64,000 nucleotides of DNA. Source: Candidatus Marinamargulisbacteria bacterium. GTDB taxonomy: Bacteria; Margulisbacteria; Marinamargulisbacteria; UBA817. The notes under the pieces were generated by a model that saw only the letters and a program-made list of their open reading frames with translations, did no database searches and had not been told where the DNA came from. Each line of letters begins with the position of its first letter. The first letter of the stretch is position 1. The position numbers and the translations under genes are program-made. The stretch spans positions 1 to 64,000 of the forward strand of contig JALQXX010000004.1 of assembly GCA_023262965.1 (NCBI GenBank). Reading direction: 5' to 3'. Positions 40,719 through 49,867 of the stretch are shown one piece after another.

Positions 40719-42721
40719 TGTCTCCGATTGATCCGATACTTACAAAAGTAGCCAATACCATTCGCGGATTGTCGGTTGACGCTATTGACAAAGCCAATTC
40801 GGGTCATCCAGGTTTACCGCTTGGCTGCGCTGAGTTATTTGCCTATTTATATGGTGTGGGATTAAACCATAGCCCCGACTATCCTCATTGGATCAATCGC
40901 GATCGATTCATTTTATCGGCGGGTCATGGTTCGATAGGCTTGTATGCCGCACTGCATTTAAGCGGTTTTGATGTATCCCTATCCGACCTGAAGTCATTTC
41001 GGCAATATCATGCCAAAACGCCTGGTCATCCCGAATATGGCTATAGTCATGGTATTGAGACTACCACAGGCCCCTTAGGGCAAGGGATTGCATCCGGTGT
41101 TGGCATGGCATTGGGAATGGCCATGTTGCGCACTCGATTCCAGACGGACCCATATTCTCATTTGTTTGACGCCAAAGTGTTTATTTTAGCGGGCGATGGA
41201 TGCATGATGGAAGGCATTTCGTCTGAGGCATCATCCTTTGCCGGGCATTTGCAACTGGACAATCTGATTCTTATATACGATTCAAATGACATTTGCTTGG
41301 ATGGTCCTACTTCTGAGTGTCTTTCTGAAAAAACGGCTCTCCGCTATGAAGCTTACGGTTGGTTTGTTCAAACAATTGATGGACATTCACTATCGGCTAT
41401 TCACACCGCTGTTGAAAACGCAAGGAAATCATCAAAACCCGCTTTAATTATTGCAAAAACCATTATTGGAAAAGGCGCTCCAACCCGTGAAGGCACATCG
41501 GATGCTCATGGAAAGCCCTTAGGTGAATCCTTATCCCAGGCATTAAAAAATGAGTTGGGCATCCCTGAGAGCCCCCTATTTTATGTTCCAACCGATGTAA
41601 CGTATTTCTTTAAAGAGCGTCAACGGGTTCAGAAAAGCAACTACACCCATTGGAACAATCACTTTGAATCATGGGCCCATGATTTTCCGGATGCGGCCGC
41701 ACAATATCATCAACACATAAACCCTACCCCTTCGAATCTGTACCAAGAACTCAAAAATGTATCGATATCACCCAACAAAGCCACACGGGTGCAATCGGCT
41801 GAATGCCTTCGGTTATTGGGACGGTTGGTCCCCAATTTAATTGGTGGATCGGCGGATTTATCGTGTTCTGACAACACCTATTTAACCGATTACGCGGCCC
41901 TATGTGCGGGCGATTTTTCAGGACGAAATATTAAATATGGGGTTCGTGAATTTGCCATGGCCGGGATTGCATCCGGACTCGCACTCACCCAACGATTTCG
42001 TCCTTATATTGGCACCTTTCTTATGTTTTCGGATTATATGCGAAATGCCATTCGTATGAGTGCGCTTATGGGCATTCCAGTGGTGTATCAATTTACCCAT
42101 GATTCTGTTTTTTTGGGTGAAGACGGCCCCACCCATCAACCCATTGAACATCTGGCGTCACTGCGGGCCATACCCAACTTATATGTGTTTCGCCCTGGCG
42201 ACGAAACGGAGGTAAAAGCCGCCTGGTATCATGCTATGACCACCAACTCTCCCACGGCGATTGTGTTATCGCGTCAAGCTATAACCTCTCTTGAATCCAC
42301 CTGTTTTGATGGGGCTCTCAAGGGCGGTTATTTGCTCCACGATACCCCAAATGCCATCCTCACACTATTTGCCACCGGATCGGAATGTTCCTTGGCGGTT
42401 GATGTTGCCCGAGGTTTATTGGAATCGGGTATTTCAACGCGGGTGATATCGATGGTGTGCTGGGAAGTGTTTCATGAACAATCGACCGCCTACCAACGCG
42501 CTATTTTGGGAGAAACAAGTTACAATGCGGCCATTGAAGCCGCTCACTCATTGGGATGGGCGCAGTTTATTGGACGTGATGGCCTGTGCATTTCAGTGGA
42601 TACATTCGGCATTAGTGCCCCAGAATCCGCAATTCGACAGCATTATGGATTTACAAAAGATGCGATCATAACGCGGTTACTGTCATGGATGACTCCCGGG
42701 GAATCCGATGATTCAGTTTAA
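40715..42721 (+). CDS. tkt: Transketolase
   Basis: A thiamine-diphosphate enzyme transferring two-carbon units among sugar phosphates. The 668 residues match the full-length family: GHGSIGLYAALHLSGF, the cofactor motif GDGCMMEGISSEA ending in a metal-binding asparagine, and EDGPTHQPIEHLASLR in the second domain. The ATG overlaps the rseP stop by 4 bases. Transketolase, fbp and DAHP synthase together imply an active erythrose 4-phosphate supply. Confidence 0.96.
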   Translation: MMSPIDPILTKVANTIRGLSVDAIDKANSGHPGLPLGCAELFAYLYGVGLNHSPDYPHWINRDRFILSAGHGSIGLYAALHLSGFDVSLSDLKSFRQYHAKTPGHPEYGYSHGIETTTGPLGQGIASGVGMALGMAMLRTRFQTDPYSHLFDAKVFILAGDGCMMEGISSEASSFAGHLQLDNLILIYDSNDICLDGPTSECLSEKTALRYEAYGWFVQTIDGHSLSAIHTAVENARKSSKPALIIAKTIIGKGAPTREGTSDAHGKPLGESLSQALKNELGIPESPLFYVPTDVTYFFKERQRVQKSNYTHWNNHFESWAHDFPDAAAQYHQHINPTPSNLYQELKNVSISPNKATRVQSAECLRLLGRLVPNLIGGSADLSCSDNTYLTDYAALCAGDFSGRNIKYGVREFAMAGIASGLALTQRFRPYIGTFLMFSDYMRNAIRMSALMGIPVVYQFTHDSVFLGEDGPTHQPIEHLASLRAIPNLYVFRPGDETEVKAAWYHAMTTNSPTAIVLSRQAITSLESTCFDGALKGGYLLHDTPNAILTLFATGSECSLAVDVARGLLESGISTRVISMVCWEVFHEQSTAYQRAILGETSYNAAIEAAHSLGWAQFIGRDGLCISVDTFGISAPESAIRQHYGFTKDAIITRLLSWMTPGESDDSV

Positions 42722-43388
42722 AAAAGTAACCAAGGCGTATCCCAATGGATTCAACGCTTTATGCAATATTGATTTGGTTATTCCCGAAAATGAATTTGTG
42801 TATCTAATTGGCCCCTCCGGAGCGGGTAAATCCACATTACTTCGACTTATTTTTATGGAAGAATTGGCCTCATCTGGAGAAATCATTATTGATAAATATG
42901 TGTTAAGTGAACTGACACCGGTTCAAATCCCTTATTATCGACGTAATATTGGCATGATTTTTCAAGACTACAAGCTATTACCTCGCCGAACCGTTTATGA
43001 AAATGTTGCATTTGCTCTGCATGTCATGCACGTTTCTCCTAAAAAAATTCGAGAACAGGTCGACTATGCCTTGGATTTGGTGGGATTATCAGGAAAAAAA
43101 ACACATTATCCACGTGAACTATCGGGTGGTGAACAACAAAAAATATGTATTGCTCGCGCGATTGTAAATCAACCCGCCATATTACTATGTGATGAGCCCA
43201 CCGGCAATCTCGATCCGGAAACATCTTGGGAAATTGTTCATCTATTAACAAAAATTAATGCTTACAATACCACCATACTGATGGCAACACATGATACCGA
43301 AATTGTTGATGGCATTCCCAAACGCGTTATTGCTGTCAACAAAGGTATTTTGGCTCGGGATCAAGTGCTGGGTACGTATGTGCAATGA
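42708..43388 (+). CDS. ftsE: Cell-division ATPase FtsE
   Basis: The ATPase of the FtsEX complex, which activates septal peptidoglycan hydrolases. The 226 residues have Walker A GPSGAGKST (about 34-42), IGMIFQDYKLLPRRTVYENV, signature LSGGEQQK and Walker B ILLCDEPTGNLDP. It overlaps tkt by 14 bases and ftsX by 4, so it belongs to the run starting at rseP. Confidence 0.96.
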   Translation: MIQFKKVTKAYPNGFNALCNIDLVIPENEFVYLIGPSGAGKSTLLRLIFMEELASSGEIIIDKYVLSELTPVQIPYYRRNIGMIFQDYKLLPRRTVYENVAFALHVMHVSPKKIREQVDYALDLVGLSGKKTHYPRELSGGEQQKICIARAIVNQPAILLCDEPTGNLDPETSWEIVHLLTKINAYNTTILMATHDTEIVDGIPKRVIAVNKGILARDQVLGTYVQ

Positions 43389-44269
43389 CTGGCATTAACG
43401 CGCTCCTATTCTTTTTAAACGAAACATTTATTGGTATTCGTCGCTCTCGGCTGATGAGTCTGATTGCGGTAGCTACCGTCGCTGTCACCCTCATTATTTT
43501 GGGTTTATTCATGGTAATATCGGCTAATATTGGCCGAATTACATATGATATTGCCTCCAAACTGGATATCCGGTTGTTTTTGAAAAAAAACATGTCTATT
43601 GAAGATATTCAGCAATTCAAGCGAAAGTTAAAGTCTATCGAGGGTATTAATGACGTGGTATTTATTGACAATGACACCGCTTGGAATACGCTTAAAGAGC
43701 ACTATAGCCATCTGCAATTTGATGAATTCATTGAAAAGAACCCCCTGCCCCATTCATTAATCATTACCTTAAATCGATCTCACGATATTGCCCCCATGAT
43801 CTTGTATTTAAAACGGTATAATACCATTATTGATGATATTGTTTATGGTGGCGAATTGGCCGAGCGTGTGGATGTATTTCGGAAATTTATATCCCTATTT
43901 GGTTGGTCACTGATCATATTATTGGTAATGTCCTCACTGTTTATTATAGTCAACACCATTCGATTGACCGTGATTGTGCGTGATGAAGAAATTGGTATTA
44001 TGCAATTGGTTGGTGCCACCAACCGATTTATAAAAATCCCGTTTTTAATTGAAGGGTTTATTATTGGCATTTTAGGGGCCGGTATTGCAGTGACTGTATT
44101 GATTTTGGTATACAATCCAATTGTTAGTCAATTAGTTGAAGAGCTGCCATTTCTTCCATTTATCACGAATCACTCCAGCTTATACTATATCTATGGATTT
44201 GTTCTTATGTCCGGTGCTATCATAGGTACAGTAGGTGCGTATATATCAATATCACGCAGTTTAAAATGA
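43385..44269 (+). CDS. ftsX: Cell-division permease-like FtsX
   Basis: The membrane partner of FtsE. The 294 residues have four helices (about 20-45, 160-190, 210-240 and 260-290) and an extracytoplasmic loop of about 110 residues between the first two. Conserved RDEEIGIMQLVGATNRFIKIPF lies between helices two and three. Members pass an ATP signal across the membrane rather than transporting a solute. The gene is in the usual order after ftsE, where it commonly precedes a peptidase; here the next gene is a PpiD-like protein. Confidence 0.94.
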   Translation: MTGINALLFFLNETFIGIRRSRLMSLIAVATVAVTLIILGLFMVISANIGRITYDIASKLDIRLFLKKNMSIEDIQQFKRKLKSIEGINDVVFIDNDTAWNTLKEHYSHLQFDEFIEKNPLPHSLIITLNRSHDIAPMILYLKRYNTIIDDIVYGGELAERVDVFRKFISLFGWSLIILLVMSSLFIIVNTIRLTVIVRDEEIGIMQLVGATNRFIKIPFLIEGFIIGILGAGIAVTVLILVYNPIVSQLVEELPFLPFITNHSSLYYIYGFVLMSGAIIGTVGAYISISRSLK

Positions 44270-44282
44270 AAGGTCGGTTAAT

Positions 44283-45767
44283 ATGTTACAATTTTTGAGA
44301 AAAAACAGCATTAACATCGTTTATGGTATTGTTATTACCTTTATTACAACAACATTTTTGGGATTTTTCTTTTTTAATGACACATTTCAATCATCTCGTA
44401 CGATTGAAAGAGCTCGTTTGGATAATGCGGAAGCCGTGGCTCGCATTGGGGATCGTCCGGTTACCAAACGATTTTATGAAATGGCATTGCAAGAGATTCA
44501 AGCAACCCTACCTTCGGACACATCGTTAACCAAATCCATGATTGAGTCCCTGCAATTGCAGGCACTTCAACGAGCGATTGAAAATACGTTATTATTGGAT
44601 ATCGGTTTATCCCAAAAAATCTCGGTATCACGATCCGACATAAAAACAGGGCTGTTATCGGTTATGGACACCTGGGGCGTCACCACTACAACCGAGTTGA
44701 AATCATCCTTAAAAGCAGCTGGCCAGTCGTACTCCGAAACCGTTAAAGATTTAAAAGATCAATTAATTGTGATAAAAACACGCCAGGCATTAGCGCAACC
44801 GCAGCCAATTAATGATACAATCCGACCTTATATCAATAAACGATTCAATATTAAAACCCTATTTATTTCACAGTTATCATCCTCAAACGTCATGATTGAT
44901 TCCGATGAACTGTATCGTCAGGCGCAACTATTACGTGAACGTATTCACGATGATGCATCGTTTGACGCTGCTTGGCGAACGCAATTTCCAGATGAAACAA
45001 TACCCACGCCCTCATTTGTTTGGCTTCAGCTAAACCAGATCATCCCTGATATTGCAATGCCTCTTGTTACATTAACGGCCGGCGACATTTCAAATCCCAT
45101 AAAGACACTCAATGGGTATTATATTCTTCAACTCAAAGCGATGGATGAATTGCCTGTAAGCCGTCATATTACCGAAGAACAACTGGCCGATGCATGGGGA
45201 CGAAATACACTGTATGCTTATTTGAACAACGCGCAATCCGGACGCGGGATATCGGTTGATAATATCGTATTAAAAGCATTGCAGTTCAAAGCTCAGGGAA
45301 ATTTTCAAAAAGCCATTGAAACCTATATTGGCATGATGTCAGCCAATCCATCCGATCCGTATCCCAATATCGCTATTGCCGAATTGTATCTTCTAATGGG
45401 AAATGCTAGTGAGGCAAAAACCGCCTTGCTTAAAGCACAAATAAAAGAATCGTTACTAGCGGACAGTATTGTTGTACCTGAAATCCATATCCTATTGGCT
45501 GAAATTTACGATAAAGAAAAGGCGACTCAACAACGTGATGATCAGTTGAATAAACTATTAACGTTAACCGATAACGAAAGTGTTTTAATCTACTTAAAGA
45601 AAACATTTACCCGTCTGAAGGATTCGTCGCGTTTACGTACCGTTGACGCCCGATTGGATGACTTAAAAAAAGCGGCCACAATTGAAACCACTATTGATGA
45701 AATCAGTAGTGAATCTTCTGAATTCATTGAATTTAGTGACAAAAAGGGCGCGGATGATACTTTTTAA
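44283..45767 (+). CDS. PpiD/SurA-like membrane-anchored chaperone with TPR region
   Basis: A 494-residue periplasmic protein. Residues about 12-33 are a membrane anchor. Residues about 45-190 look like the SurA/PpiD N-terminal chaperone domain (ARIGDRPVTKRFYEMALQE). Residues about 200-300 resemble a degenerate parvulin domain, and about 330-420 contain TPR-like repeats (ALQFKAQGNFQKAIETY). It may help outer-membrane protein folding. The parvulin active-site pattern is weak, so isomerase activity is doubtful. AAAGGT precedes ATG 44283, 13 bases after ftsX. Confidence 0.72.
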   Translation: MLQFLRKNSINIVYGIVITFITTTFLGFFFFNDTFQSSRTIERARLDNAEAVARIGDRPVTKRFYEMALQEIQATLPSDTSLTKSMIESLQLQALQRAIENTLLLDIGLSQKISVSRSDIKTGLLSVMDTWGVTTTTELKSSLKAAGQSYSETVKDLKDQLIVIKTRQALAQPQPINDTIRPYINKRFNIKTLFISQLSSSNVMIDSDELYRQAQLLRERIHDDASFDAAWRTQFPDETIPTPSFVWLQLNQIIPDIAMPLVTLTAGDISNPIKTLNGYYILQLKAMDELPVSRHITEEQLADAWGRNTLYAYLNNAQSGRGISVDNIVLKALQFKAQGNFQKAIETYIGMMSANPSDPYPNIAIAELYLLMGNASEAKTALLKAQIKESLLADSIVVPEIHILLAEIYDKEKATQQRDDQLNKLLTLTDNESVLIYLKKTFTRLKDSSRLRTVDARLDDLKKAATIETTIDEISSESSEFIEFSDKKGADDTF

Positions 45768-45803
45768 ATATAGGCGCTGGCGCTTCTTAATCACTCTCAC
45801 AAA

Positions 45804-46610
45804 CTAATGGAATGAATATTTTTTTATATAAAAACGAATAAGATTTAAAATGGTAGTTGAATCTTGAAGTTGAAATTTGAGTGAGAAATTATCCATTGAT
45901 TTTTTATTTATTTCTTTTTTTATTTTATTGATTTTTTGAACAAGCGTTTCTTCGCATTCAAAAATAGCTTCTCGGACCGATTGACCTTGACAAGCGCCAA
46001 TATCTCCCAGACACATTGCCGCGGCACGTCTCAATTGAATACTATCATCTCCCGTAACAATATGTTTAATCGATTGGATGGGTTTTTCCCAGTAACCTTC
46101 CAATTGCCTTGAAAAAAGTGTGATTACACGTAATTTTTGATCGGTATTACCATGCCCTAATATATATAATAAGGGGGTAAACATGTGTTTTTTGGGTGCC
46201 CATTGCTGTTCAATCATTGTTAATACCGATAGCGCAATGTCCGCAATGTCCTGGGTCCATGTAGTCGATATAATACGGTGGATATACTCAATAACCCGAT
46301 TGCAACAGGCTTCCGTACGCTGACATATTTGCCCCATTTGATCAATGATATCCCATTGAACCCCGCCAAAGGTATACAATGATGAAATACGATACAATCC
46401 CGCCACCGCTTTTGCGGCGTAATTGGGATGATTCACACCAATAAACCCCATCATTTGTATGGTTTTTGTAATAAATGCATGTTCAAATTCATAATTAAAT
46501 GTGCTCCGATAATAATTGGTCTCTGTAACATCCGACAACGCAACCAACATGGACCCCCAATCATCACTGATATCTGTATTAGAATGTAATTCCGTATTTT
46601 TTTTGATCAC
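45804..46610 (-). CDS. Hypothetical helical-repeat protein
   Basis: A 268-residue soluble protein of alternating amphipathic helices, with stretches such as LRRAAAMCLGDIGAC that read like HEAT or armadillo repeats (about 205-225). No named family is recognised. The start codon is GTG 46610, chosen because AGGAGGGG lies six bases upstream. It diverges from aroK across 32 bases. Confidence 0.62.
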   Translation of the reverse strand: MIKKNTELHSNTDISDDWGSMLVALSDVTETNYYRSTFNYEFEHAFITKTIQMMGFIGVNHPNYAAKAVAGLYRISSLYTFGGVQWDIIDQMGQICQRTEACCNRVIEYIHRIISTTWTQDIADIALSVLTMIEQQWAPKKHMFTPLLYILGHGNTDQKLRVITLFSRQLEGYWEKPIQSIKHIVTGDDSIQLRRAAAMCLGDIGACQGQSVREAIFECEETLVQKINKIKKEINKKSMDNFSLKFQLQDSTTILNLIRFYIKKYSFH

Positions 46611-46622
46611 TTACACCCCTCC

Positions 46623-46631
46623 TGGTACAAT
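46623..46631 (+). promoter_or_regulatory. Extended -10 promoter box of aroK
   Basis: TGGTACAAT ends 11 bases before ATG 46643. The gap holds no Shine-Dalgarno sequence, and the box lies within the 32-base divergent gap. Confidence 0.5.
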
Positions 46632-46642
46632 GATACCCAGAT

Positions 46643-47215
46643 ATGAATCGTTCAAAACATGCCGTATTGGAACCTATTATTTTTATTGGCATGGCGGGGG
46701 TTGGCAAAACAACCATCGCTAAATCAATTGCTAAAAAAACAAAAAGCCGTTTTTTGGACATTGATTCCGTAATAATGAACCATTACAATGCTCCTTTAGA
46801 TACCATTATTCGTGAATTGGGCCACGACACCTTTATTGCAACAGAAGCGGCGTTTGTTCGCAACCATTTAAAGCCAAATACCATTTTAGCTCCCGGTGGT
46901 AGTTTTGTGTATGGACTAAACACCAATACGGACATAATAAATCAAAGCATTATTATCTATTTATACGATACGCCCGCCGCTATTTTAAAACGCATTCCCA
47001 ATATTGAAACGCGGGGCATTGTGGGGCTAGGACCCAAATCCTTTGAAGATATTTGGGCTGAACGTCATGAGTTATACAATAAACTGGCCCATATTCGCTT
47101 TAATGTTGGCGAATATGGATTGTCGGAGAGTATTAACCGGATTCAATTTATTATTGACTTAATGCGCGTGCCCGAAGACCGTGCGGACTCGCATCCGTCA
47201 CGAAAACATTTGTAA
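46643..47215 (+). CDS. aroK: Shikimate kinase
   Basis: Phosphorylates shikimate at the 3-hydroxyl using ATP. The 190-residue product has Walker A GMAGVGKTT (about 16-24), the shikimate-site DIDSVI, and LAPGGSFVY in place of the usual GGG-type loop. The lid region is RGIVGLGPKSF. It is slightly longer than usual (about 170). The last 65 bases overlap the end of convergent miaB, an unusually long 3' overlap, so the C-terminal 20 residues are constrained by both frames. Confidence 0.88.
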   Translation: MNRSKHAVLEPIIFIGMAGVGKTTIAKSIAKKTKSRFLDIDSVIMNHYNAPLDTIIRELGHDTFIATEAAFVRNHLKPNTILAPGGSFVYGLNTNTDIINQSIIIYLYDTPAAILKRIPNIETRGIVGLGPKSFEDIWAERHELYNKLAHIRFNVGEYGLSESINRIQFIIDLMRVPEDRADSHPSRKHL

Positions 47216-48458
47216 AGCTACCGATTGCAGCCCTATTATGGGCGGCATCCACATATACCAATACATTTGCGTCATTACGCCCAATAACCGTTTCACCATC
47301 CCATCGCTCAACCAATATGGATTGAACTGTATTCACCCAACGTTTATTCTGATGTAGAGAGTGCTTTTTTTGTAGTTTAACCAGCTCTGTAATCCGTTGT
47401 GTTTTTTCATCCAATGGCACATCATCCGGAAATTTTAGTGCTGCACGCGTATTGGGCCGCTCCGAGTATTTAAAAATATACGCATGATCAAATTTTACCG
47501 TTTCACATACACGAACAGTATCTAAAAATTCATCGTAGGTTTCTGTTGGAAATCCAACAATAATATCGGTTGATAGGGCCACCCCAGGAATAGCGTCACG
47601 CATTTTATGAATAAGTGTTAAAAATTCCGATTGTGTATACGTACGATTCATTTTCTTTAAAATACGATCGTTACCGGCTTGCAATGGCACATGAATCTGT
47701 TTGCATATCGCCGGATTCGCCGCAATAACATCCAATAAATCATCGGGAAAATCTTTGGGATGTGGGGATGTAAATCGAATACGATCAATGGCCGTTTCTT
47801 GCGTAATACGCCGCATTAAATCGGTAAATGTATCGTTACCATACCGATAGGAGTTCACATTCTGACCCAACAACGTGACTTGCTTATACCCCTTAGCCAC
47901 CAAATCATTGATCTCCGTAATGATGGAATCTGCCGATCGACTGCGTTCACGTCCACGCGTATACGGAACCACGCAAAATGTGCAAAAATTATTACACCCA
48001 CGCATAATGGCTAACCATGCATTGGCTCCCTCTGTTCGATTTGGAACAATGGTATCGTAGGTCTCAAATTCCGATAACGTCACATCAAACGGTTTGTCGG
48101 AATGCGTGGCATCCACGGCATCCGCAATCAGAGCCGGCAATTGTTTGTAACTATCCGGCCCCGCAATTAAATCAATCTGCAACCGATTATTGTCCAATAA
48201 TTGGGTTTTAAAATTGGTTGCCATGCATCCCAAAATACCCACAATCAAGGTCTTGTTCGCTCGCTTTAATGCGTGAATCCGATTCAATACTTTATTATTT
48301 GCGTTTTCCCGAACCGAACAAGTGTTTAATAGCGCCACATCCGCCGCATCCACCGTAGGAATAATATGCATATTGGCATCTACCAAAATGGATTGCACCA
48401 ACTCGGTATCATAGGCGTTCATTTGACACCCATAGGTTTCAATATATACATTCGTCAT
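47151..48458 (-). CDS. miaB: tRNA-2-methylthio-N6-adenosine synthase MiaB
   Basis: A radical SAM methylthiotransferase modifying i6A37 of tRNA. The 435 residues have the N-terminal domain with ETYGCQMN and NTCSVRENA (cysteines of the auxiliary cluster). The SAM cluster is RGCNNFCTFCVVPYTRG (CxxxCxxC). The C-terminal TRAM region runs from about residue 370. It overlaps upstream mtaB by 4 bases, placing two tRNA position-37 enzymes in one operon. Confidence 0.96.
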   Translation of the reverse strand: MTNVYIETYGCQMNAYDTELVQSILVDANMHIIPTVDAADVALLNTCSVRENANNKVLNRIHALKRANKTLIVGILGCMATNFKTQLLDNNRLQIDLIAGPDSYKQLPALIADAVDATHSDKPFDVTLSEFETYDTIVPNRTEGANAWLAIMRGCNNFCTFCVVPYTRGRERSRSADSIITEINDLVAKGYKQVTLLGQNVNSYRYGNDTFTDLMRRITQETAIDRIRFTSPHPKDFPDDLLDVIAANPAICKQIHVPLQAGNDRILKKMNRTYTQSEFLTLIHKMRDAIPGVALSTDIIVGFPTETYDEFLDTVRVCETVKFDHAYIFKYSERPNTRAALKFPDDVPLDEKTQRITELVKLQKKHSLHQNKRWVNTVQSILVERWDGETVIGRNDANVLVYVDAAHNRAAIGSFTNVFVTDASPHGLRARALSQ

Positions 48459-49738
48459 ACTAATTCTCCGATCATTTGTAATGTTGAGGGCTCATAGACC
48501 AATTTTACCGGGTGCAACGTGTTTTTTAAGGAACGATCTGATGTCGTATAAACCGGCACAAATTGCTGCGTTTTCCCCACCCACACCCCCTTCTTTTTTT
48601 GCTCAAATAACACCGTCTGAATGGTATTGCTCTGCGCCTTCATAAATGCCTGCCACTTCTGTGTGTGCAAATCGCGCAAACGCTGACTGCGGCTCTGAAT
48701 ATCCGCGGAAGGAACCGAATTGGGGAATTTTCGTGAATGGGCCATCGTGCGCTCCGAATACCGAAATACATGAAAATAATCAATGGGGGCACGCGATAAA
48801 TACTGGTAGGTATCCTCAAACAAGCCGTCTGTTTCTCCAGGAAACCCCACAATCACATCGGTTCCAATACATATATTGGGAACCGCTCGTTTTATTTCGG
48901 TGATAAAATCATCGTACATGGACCGCGTATAGCGTCGCCGCATTTTATTTAAAATCGTATCGTTACCACTTTGAATCGGTAGATGCAAATACCGACAAAA
49001 ATTTGGATACGTCTGCCATAATTCAATCAATCGGGTATCCACTGTTGTGGGCTCAATCGATGATATGCGTATTCGTGTCGATGGCGACTGCCGCAACAAT
49101 GCCTCCAAAACATCATAAAAGTCATGCCCCTGATTGGCATAGGTACCCAAATTAATACCCGTAAGAACAATCTCCTTAACCCCCATATTGCAAAGCCCCT
49201 GGGCATCCGCCATAATGTCATCCCAATCCCGACTCCGTGCCGGCCCACGCGCAAACGGAATCACACAAAACGAACAATAAAAATCACAGCCATCCTGAAT
49301 TTTTAGGTTCACCCGACAATGACTGGGATCAAAACTGGAGTATCCCTGGGAAAAGGGAGTCGAGGCAATTTTTTCAACATAAATACCTTTGGATTCATTT
49401 AAAATAATGGGGGCAATTTGGGATTTATTGGCATTCCCAATCACCCATTTTACATTCTGCAGATCGGACAACTGTTGGGACTGCATCTGCGATTGACAAC
49501 CCACCAGCGCAATAGCGGGTTGAGTGCATGTTCGATTAATTTTGCGCACCAAGCGAATGGTATCTTTGTCCCCATTTTCAGTAACCGTGCATGTATTAAC
49601 AATAACAATATCCGGATCGTGTTCCATTCCCACTTCAGACAATCCCTTCGCATTGAGTGCCTGCCGGATAACGGCCGATTCTGCATGATTCAACCGACAC
49701 CCCTGCGATATCATTGTGAACGTTTTTGTTTGATTCAT
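48455..49738 (-). CDS. mtaB: tRNA t6A37 methylthiotransferase MtaB
   Basis: A radical SAM enzyme converting t6A37 to ms2t6A37 in ANN-decoding tRNAs. From ATG 49738 the product is 427 residues. Cysteine motifs are ISQGCRLN, NTCTVTENGD and DGCDFYCSFCVIPFARG. The QGCRLN and TENGD forms separate MtaB from MiaB. An in-frame start 16 codons earlier is rejected because an extended -10 box lies between. miaB follows with an ATGA overlap. Confidence 0.93.
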   Translation of the reverse strand: MNQTKTFTMISQGCRLNHAESAVIRQALNAKGLSEVGMEHDPDIVIVNTCTVTENGDKDTIRLVRKINRTCTQPAIALVGCQSQMQSQQLSDLQNVKWVIGNANKSQIAPIILNESKGIYVEKIASTPFSQGYSSFDPSHCRVNLKIQDGCDFYCSFCVIPFARGPARSRDWDDIMADAQGLCNMGVKEIVLTGINLGTYANQGHDFYDVLEALLRQSPSTRIRISSIEPTTVDTRLIELWQTYPNFCRYLHLPIQSGNDTILNKMRRRYTRSMYDDFITEIKRAVPNICIGTDVIVGFPGETDGLFEDTYQYLSRAPIDYFHVFRYSERTMAHSRKFPNSVPSADIQSRSQRLRDLHTQKWQAFMKAQSNTIQTVLFEQKKKGVWVGKTQQFVPVYTTSDRSLKNTLHPVKLVYEPSTLQMIGELV

Positions 49739-49748
49739 TATAACTGGC

Positions 49749-49757
49749 AGTATATCA
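49749..49757 (-). promoter_or_regulatory. Extended -10 promoter box of mtaB-miaB
   Basis: TGATATACT on the minus strand ends 10 bases before ATG 49738. No Shine-Dalgarno sequence lies between. Confidence 0.5.
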
Positions 49758-49867
49758 AAATGCTGCGACATTCGCCACGCCCTCAATAAATCAAGTTATT
49801 AAAAAAAAATTGTTTTAATTAATTATTTTTTATATTATTATTTTATTGAATTAAAAAGGAGTTTAAT

